Source: Euryarchaeota archaeon UBA60
Lineage (GTDB): Archaea > Thermoplasmatota > Poseidoniia > Poseidoniales > Poseidoniaceae
DNA length: 6,758 nucleotides
Assembly: GCA_002503395.1 (NCBI GenBank)
Contig: DARQ01000089.1
Location: 7,388 to 14,145 of the forward strand
Direction of reading: 5' to 3'
Positions 1 through 4,223 of this stretch are shown in pieces. A model generated the notes under the pieces. It made no database searches, was not told the origin of the DNA, and was given only the letters and a program-made list of their open reading frames with translations. Both the position numbers and the translations under genes were made by a program. Position 1 is the first letter of the stretch; each line of letters starts with the position of its first letter.

Positions 1-309
1 GGCGAGGTCGCCGAGCGCTATGTATTCGTTGATGGCGGCGGTGAAATCGGCATTATTTCATCGGTTAGTAAACCATTTTGTGGCGATTGTAGCAGAGCCC
101 GTATTTCAGCTGATGGCAAGATTTACACCTGCCTTTTCGCCGCCAAAGGCCATGACCTCCGCGCCTTATTGCGCAGTGGCTCAAGCGATGAGGAGGTACG
201 CGATTTCATGCGCGAGATCTGGCACCAGCGAGATGACCGATACTCTGAGATACGCGGCCTAGCCTCCACCTCTGGTGAAAAGGTCGAAATGTCCTATATC
301 GGCGGCTGA
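1..309 (+). CDS. moaA: MoaA, GTP 3',8-cyclase, C-terminal part (5'-truncated by window edge)
   Basis: MoaA is the radical-SAM enzyme that converts GTP to 3',8-cyclo-7,8-dihydro-GTP, the first step of molybdenum cofactor synthesis in the cytoplasm. Frame 1 is open from the first base to a TGA at 307-309, giving 102 visible residues, about the last third of a roughly 330-residue family. The visible part holds the second [4Fe-4S] cluster motif CX2CX13C (FCGDC then YTC; visible C27, C30 and C44). Between these cysteines, the SRAR segment matches the arginines that bind GTP in the Staphylococcus aureus enzyme. The family's IW..RDDRYSE block follows, and the protein ends in MSYIGG, the conserved C-terminal Gly-Gly tail needed for catalysis. 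The radical-SAM CX3CX2C motif is expected upstream of the window. The downstream aroA starts within about 10 nt, suggesting one transcript. Bacterial-type MoaA; identification is secure. Confidence 0.96.
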   Translation, partial: GEVAERYVFVDGGGEIGIISSVSKPFCGDCSRARISADGKIYTCLFAAKGHDLRALLRSGSSDEEVRDFMREIWHQRDDRYSEIRGLASTSGEKVEMSYIGG

Positions 310-313
310 GGTG
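308..313 (+). promoter_or_regulatory. Shine-Dalgarno of aroA, overlapping the moaA stop codon
   Basis: GAGGTG lies 6 nt upstream of the GTG at 320-322 and shares two bases with the moaA stop TGA (307-309). This supports GTG 320 as the aroA start and suggests translational coupling to moaA. The other nearby in-frame start, GTG 311, has no comparable ribosome binding site. Confidence 0.55.
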
Positions 314-319
314 TTCAAC

Positions 320-1705
320 GTGAAGAACCTCGGCCGATGGCAGGCAAATGCGGGCAAGGGTCGGCAGGCCACCAGAGACGAGGTTCTGATAATCGAGCCA
401 AACGAGTCAACGAGCGAGGTGGATTGGCGGTTGCCTCCTTCGAAGAGCCACTTGATCAGATTCGCACTCATCGCCGCACAAACCGAAGCACCGGTTCGAC
501 TGACCGGTACTGCAAGCGCTGGAGAAGATGCCCTGTCAATGGCCAGATGCCTCAGCCAAATGGGGGTGGATATCTCGCTCGATGATGATTCTTGGACCAT
601 CCGGGGGGTCGGGAAAGATGGCTTTACTCGGCCTAACGCTCTACTGAATTGTGGAAATAGCGGTACTACGTTTCGGTTGTTGACCGCGCTTTGTGCTCGC
701 CTTCCTTTCACCGTAATGCTCGATGGCGACCGCAGTCTGCGCCGTCGTGGCGGCGATGCGCTGTGGTCAGCCCTTGAACAATGCGAGGTCGAATTATCGC
801 ATGGCCACGGTGCCGAAACCCTACCGTTGATGATGCGCGGGCGGTGGAATCCAAGGCTAATCGACCTCGATATTTCGCAATCAAGCCAACCTCTTTCGGC
901 GTTACGCCTAGCCGCCCTCGCAGCACCACAGGAATTCACCTTGAGCCTGAGTGGCGCCGCGGTCTCGAGACGTCATTATGAACTGAGTGATACGCTGGCG
1001 CGCATGAGTGGTTCACCCGATGAGATAGCGCCAACCTATGGCGAAGTAGTTCTCCATCCATGGAATCCCACCCTGCCCGATGAGATTTTAATGCCGGGTG
1101 ATGCCTCGCTTGCAGCCTTGGCAATGCTATTCTGCCAGACTCATAGTTCAGCAATAAAATTACTTAACTGGCCTAAGAAAGATGACTGTCTCGGCCATGA
1201 GATTATCGCTGAATTAGCACCGATGTTGGGCCTGCAGTGGAATAGAACTCAGGAGGGTGAGGGCGAAGTGGTCGAGATTTCATCATTACCAGATATCAGT
1301 GAATTTACAGAAATCAACCTGCGCGATGCCAATGACCTGATTACACCTCTGGCGGCAATTCTTGCCCTCGGGGAAGGTGGGGTCATCAGTGGCGCTGGAC
1401 ATGCCGTCCATAAGGAATCCAACCGTATCGAAAAGACTGCCGAAATGCTAGCACAATTCGCCATCTCAGTAATGCCCACCGGTGATGGACTTGAGATAAA
1501 GGGAGGGCAGATACCTCAATGCCCAGATGAGGTCGTGCTCACCCATGGCGACCATCGTCTACAGATGAGTGCGGTAATCCTAGCGTCGAAATGTGGCGGT
1601 GTAATACAAGGCCCGAGACTTCATCAAGTGAGTTTTCCCGAGTTTCTCACAATCATGAAAAACTCCGGTCTAGTATTCAATTCAAGGATTCTATCACTTG
1701 AATAA
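320..1705 (+). CDS. aroA: AroA, 3-phosphoshikimate 1-carboxyvinyltransferase (EPSP synthase)
   Basis: Transfers the enolpyruvyl group of phosphoenolpyruvate to shikimate-3-phosphate, the sixth step of the shikimate pathway to chorismate and aromatic amino acids; cytosolic. With the GTG start at 320 it is 461 residues, slightly longer than the usual 430 or so. Family motifs occur in order: PPSKSH (K42, S43, R47), NCGNSGTTFR (R119), GDRSLRRR (about 136-143), SSQ (188-190), S216/Y220, GDAS (about 260-263), the catalytic aspartate in NDLITP (D339), KESNR (K365, E366, R369), GDHR (H412, R413) and SFPEF (438-442). Two inside-out alpha/beta domains are therefore complete. Oddities: the lysine that normally precedes the SFP/TFP motif (E. 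coli K411) is V437, SSQ is followed by Pro instead of an aromatic residue, and about 20 extra residues precede the fold. The gene follows moaA closely and converges with the VOC gene. Starts at 275 or 311 are possible but lack a good ribosome binding site. Function is confident; the exact start is less so. Confidence 0.93.
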   Translation: MKNLGRWQANAGKGRQATRDEVLIIEPNESTSEVDWRLPPSKSHLIRFALIAAQTEAPVRLTGTASAGEDALSMARCLSQMGVDISLDDDSWTIRGVGKDGFTRPNALLNCGNSGTTFRLLTALCARLPFTVMLDGDRSLRRRGGDALWSALEQCEVELSHGHGAETLPLMMRGRWNPRLIDLDISQSSQPLSALRLAALAAPQEFTLSLSGAAVSRRHYELSDTLARMSGSPDEIAPTYGEVVLHPWNPTLPDEILMPGDASLAALAMLFCQTHSSAIKLLNWPKKDDCLGHEIIAELAPMLGLQWNRTQEGEGEVVEISSLPDISEFTEINLRDANDLITPLAAILALGEGGVISGAGHAVHKESNRIEKTAEMLAQFAISVMPTGDGLEIKGGQIPQCPDEVVLTHGDHRLQMSAVILASKCGGVIQGPRLHQVSFPEFLTIMKNSGLVFNSRILSLE

Positions 1706-1716
1706 GTAATTGCTAA

Positions 1717-2172
1717 CTAATAGGAACTAAAGAGTCCATCTTCATCCTTGAAGGATTTAAATTCAAGATTATTTCCGCACGGGTCGCTAAAGAACATCGT
1801 TGCCTGTTCACCGGTCTTACCACGATAGCGAATATGTGGCTCGATGATGAAATCAACACCTCGGTTTTCTAGTTCTTCGGCTAGAGCATGCCAGTGTTCC
1901 CATTCTAATACACAACCGAAATGACTGGTTGGAACCGACTTGTCATCGACGCTATTCCTAGAAATTTCCGGCATCTCGTCCACTTTGTGAGCAACGATTT
2001 GATGGCCAAACAGGTTCAGAACGCATGATGATTCTGATTCCCGGCCAACTACACAACCGAGAACCTCGACATACCATTGCCGAGCAGAGACGAGGTCAAC
2101 GACGGGAAAGGCAAGGTGGAAAGGACGCAATTCACCACTCCAGTCAACTTTCCTATTCACCGAATCAGACAC
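1717..2172 (-). CDS. VOC (glyoxalase/bleomycin-resistance/dioxygenase) superfamily protein
   Basis: A 151-residue protein with the two-module beta-alpha-beta-beta-beta architecture of the vicinal oxygen chelate superfamily. Module 1 begins PFHLAFPV and continues through QWYVEVLGCVVGR. Module 2 begins SHFGCVLEW and ends in FFSDPCGNNLEFKSF, the typical DP.GN.LE signature. H19, H84 and E137 sit where family members bind a divalent metal, so a metal enzyme is likely (lyase, isomerase, epimerase or dioxygenase). The substrate cannot be read from the sequence. There is no signal peptide or membrane segment. The GTG at 2172 is the furthest upstream start possible, because a stop lies in frame shortly before it without another start between; its Shine-Dalgarno (AGG close to the start) is weak, and GTG 2160 is an alternative. 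It lies 43 nt after mutL on the same strand, so it is probably the last gene of the mutS-mutL operon. Its stop is 11 nt from the aroA stop. Confidence 0.82.
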   Translation of the reverse strand: MSDSVNRKVDWSGELRPFHLAFPVVDLVSARQWYVEVLGCVVGRESESSCVLNLFGHQIVAHKVDEMPEISRNSVDDKSVPTSHFGCVLEWEHWHALAEELENRGVDFIIEPHIRYRGKTGEQATMFFSDPCGNNLEFKSFKDEDGLFSSY

Positions 2173-2215
2173 CGTCCTAGCCCACCGAGTTCACAAATAC
2201 TGTTCATCCAATTAC

Positions 2216-4222
2216 TCAGCCGTGGCGACCGAAATGCTGGTCGAGTTGATCGACTGGGATGCGCAGAGCGGTCGGGCGTCCATGAACACAGGCCCACGGA
2301 TTGGGGATTCTGCGCATATCTTCTACCAGTCGTCGCATTTCCGCCAAGGTCAGTTTTTGATTGGCCTTCACCGCACCGCGGCAGGATTGCATGAAAGCGA
2401 TGTAGTCCTGTCTTCGCTCAAGTGTCTCCAGCGGTGCTGAGTCGTCACCGAGATCTTGTAGTAAATCGTCGATGAATTGTCGCACTCGGCCCTCGGGCAC
2501 CAGCGATGGTGCGGCGATGCAATGCCACTCTCCCTCAATTGATTCGAATTTGAAGCCAACCTCACCGAGTCGGTCTCGATGGGCGTGCAATCGCTCGGAT
2601 TGCCGCACTTCCAGTTCTAATTTCAACGGGGTAATCCGGCTCTGCGGCTGCCAGGCAGACTCGGAATGGCGCAATCTCTCGTACCGAACTCTCTCGTGCA
2701 ATGCGTGCTGGTCGATGAGAAGTAATTCCTCCTCGGCCTGCACCAGGATATAGGAATCGGCAAATTGCGCCAGTGGCTCCATCATCGGCAGGTCGTTTAC
2801 AACCCCTTCAAGGCCTGGTTCATCGACCGGGCTGGTCGCATCATCACTTTGCGAATGGCGATGCAACTCCCGCTCCTGTGATGACAATGGAGGTGAAATC
2901 GCACCGATTCCCTGAGTTGTCAGCGATTGCTGTGATGCTGGCGAGACGCTGATTGGGCGAGGTTTGTCAATTTCTCCCACCTCTTCAGCCATTTGTCCCG
3001 ACAAATCCAATTGCGTCGAGGCCGCCTCAACCCATCCGGGAAGTTTGGGTCGGCGCTTGCCGACAGAGGTGATTCTGGCTTGGCTGTCCATCTGGGTATC
3101 ACTCGAAGTTGCCGAGATATCATCTAGGGCAACAGGTGGAATTGCTGCACTTTCCTGGGTGCTTTGCAAACTGCGCAATCCGGCGATCTCGCCGCCGGAA
3201 TCGGGCTCGGTTGGTACCGTCGACAGGGTATGGGAAATCGCTCTTTCCAAACGCTCCAACACTCGCCAAGAATGGCGTAGTCGAACTTCCCTCTTGGTCG
3301 GATGGACGTTGACATCGACCTCTGCAGCAGGAAGGGTAAGATGGAGGATTGCAACCGGGTGGCGGCCGACCATCAGCCGGGTCTTGTAACCGCGCTTGAT
3401 GGCGGAAATGAATGGCTGAGCCGCAACTGGGCGGCCATTGATGAGAATATGTATGTCGTCACCTTTGCCGCGGGTCACCTCAGGCGGTGAAATCCACCCT
3501 GACCAACGTTCAGTCCCCGGTGCCTCATCATCCAATAGAGGTGATTCCAAGGTCAGCATGCGGCTCGATTGGGCGCCGATAAGGTCGTACATGCGCTCGA
3601 CAAAATCTTCGCTCGCCGGGCAGGAAAGCACTTGCCGCTCATCGGCGATGAGGCGAAAAGAGCACTCGGGGTGGGCTAGAGCATGTTGCACAACGACATC
3701 GACAATGCGCGTGGTTTCAGTCGCCGGGCGACGCTGAAAAGACAATCTAGCAGGTTGATTGTTGAAGATTCGTAACACACTTGCGGTGGTACCCTGAGGC
3801 ATTCCGCACGCCTCGACATCGCCTTTTTTCCCATCTACTACGGTGATGCGTGCACCCTCTTCCCCCTCGGGCCGGCTCGACAATGACAACTCGCTGACCA
3901 CTCCGATACTAGCCAAAGCCTCACCGCGGAATCCGAGGGTATGAATCTCTGCCAATTCAGTGTGTGAATGCAATTTGCTGGTGGCGTGGCGGTCGACTGC
4001 TTTGGCGAGATCTCCGCTCAGGATTCCATGACCATTGTCACGCACCTCCAAGCTGTCGAAGCCACCTTTCTGGATTTCAATTTCAATCTTGGTCGCTTTC
4101 GCATCCAATGAATTCTCAAGCAATTCCTTGACCACTTGCGCCGGGCGCTCGACCACCTCTCCGGCAGCGATATGACCGATGGTCACCTCATCGAGTTGCG
4201 AAATACGCGGAATCGCCATCAT
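2216..4222 (-). CDS. mutL: MutL, DNA mismatch repair ATPase/endonuclease
   Basis: MutL links mismatch recognition by MutS to strand incision and removal. The 668-residue protein is complete. The N-terminal GHKL ATPase has motif I VKELLENSLDA (31-41, catalytic E33 and N37), DNGHGI (62-67), ATSKL (80-84), TLGFRGEALASI (95-106) and QGTT (143-146). A transducer domain follows, with INGRP (261-265) and VDVNVHPTKREV (302-313, K310). A Ser/Gln/Pro/Glu-rich, probably disordered linker spans about 336-480. The C-terminal dimerisation domain carries the metal-dependent nicking site DQHA(X)2E(X)4E (504-515), SCR (613-615), CVHGRPT (645-651) and FGR (664-666). It should therefore cut DNA itself, unlike E. 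coli MutL, which depends on MutH. The start is the first of two consecutive ATG codons, 1 nt after the mutS stop and 6 nt after a GAGGG ribosome binding site inside the mutS 3' end, so translation is probably coupled to mutS. Confidence 0.97.
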   Translation of the reverse strand: MMAIPRISQLDEVTIGHIAAGEVVERPAQVVKELLENSLDAKATKIEIEIQKGGFDSLEVRDNGHGILSGDLAKAVDRHATSKLHSHTELAEIHTLGFRGEALASIGVVSELSLSSRPEGEEGARITVVDGKKGDVEACGMPQGTTASVLRIFNNQPARLSFQRRPATETTRIVDVVVQHALAHPECSFRLIADERQVLSCPASEDFVERMYDLIGAQSSRMLTLESPLLDDEAPGTERWSGWISPPEVTRGKGDDIHILINGRPVAAQPFISAIKRGYKTRLMVGRHPVAILHLTLPAAEVDVNVHPTKREVRLRHSWRVLERLERAISHTLSTVPTEPDSGGEIAGLRSLQSTQESAAIPPVALDDISATSSDTQMDSQARITSVGKRRPKLPGWVEAASTQLDLSGQMAEEVGEIDKPRPISVSPASQQSLTTQGIGAISPPLSSQERELHRHSQSDDATSPVDEPGLEGVVNDLPMMEPLAQFADSYILVQAEEELLLIDQHALHERVRYERLRHSESAWQPQSRITPLKLELEVRQSERLHAHRDRLGEVGFKFESIEGEWHCIAAPSLVPEGRVRQFIDDLLQDLGDDSAPLETLERRQDYIAFMQSCRGAVKANQKLTLAEMRRLVEDMRRIPNPWACVHGRPTALRIPVDQLDQHFGRHG

Positions 4223-4223
4223 C

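Noticed and set aside
20..262. Plus-strand open frame of 80 codons at the left edge
   Set aside because: Out of frame with the moaA coding sequence, which is well supported through its Fe-S cysteines and C-terminal Gly-Gly.
275..319. Upstream GTG starts for aroA at 275 and 311
   Set aside because: A start at 275 would overlap moaA by 35 nt without a good ribosome binding site. GTG 311 also lacks one, while GTG 320 has GAGGTG at suitable spacing. They cannot be fully excluded.
259..939. Minus-strand open frame of 226 codons opposite aroA
   Set aside because: It lies entirely antisense to the moaA end and aroA, whose motifs are unmistakable. Its translation is Arg/Ser-rich, with no recognisable domain, as expected of a shadow frame.
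1747..1767. Small inverted repeat CTTGAA/TTCAAG with a 9-nt loop near the convergent gene ends, considered as a terminator
   Set aside because: The stem is only 6 bp and AT-rich, has no T-run, and lies inside the VOC coding sequence. Too weak to call.
2173..2215. Spacer between mutL and the VOC gene as a promoter or terminator
   Set aside because: No convincing -35/-10 pair, TATA-like box or GC-rich hairpin with T-tract was visible in the 43 nt.
2964..3389. Plus-strand open frame of 141 codons opposite mutL
   Set aside because: Antisense to the MutL linker and transducer domain; composition typical of a shadow frame, and no motif.
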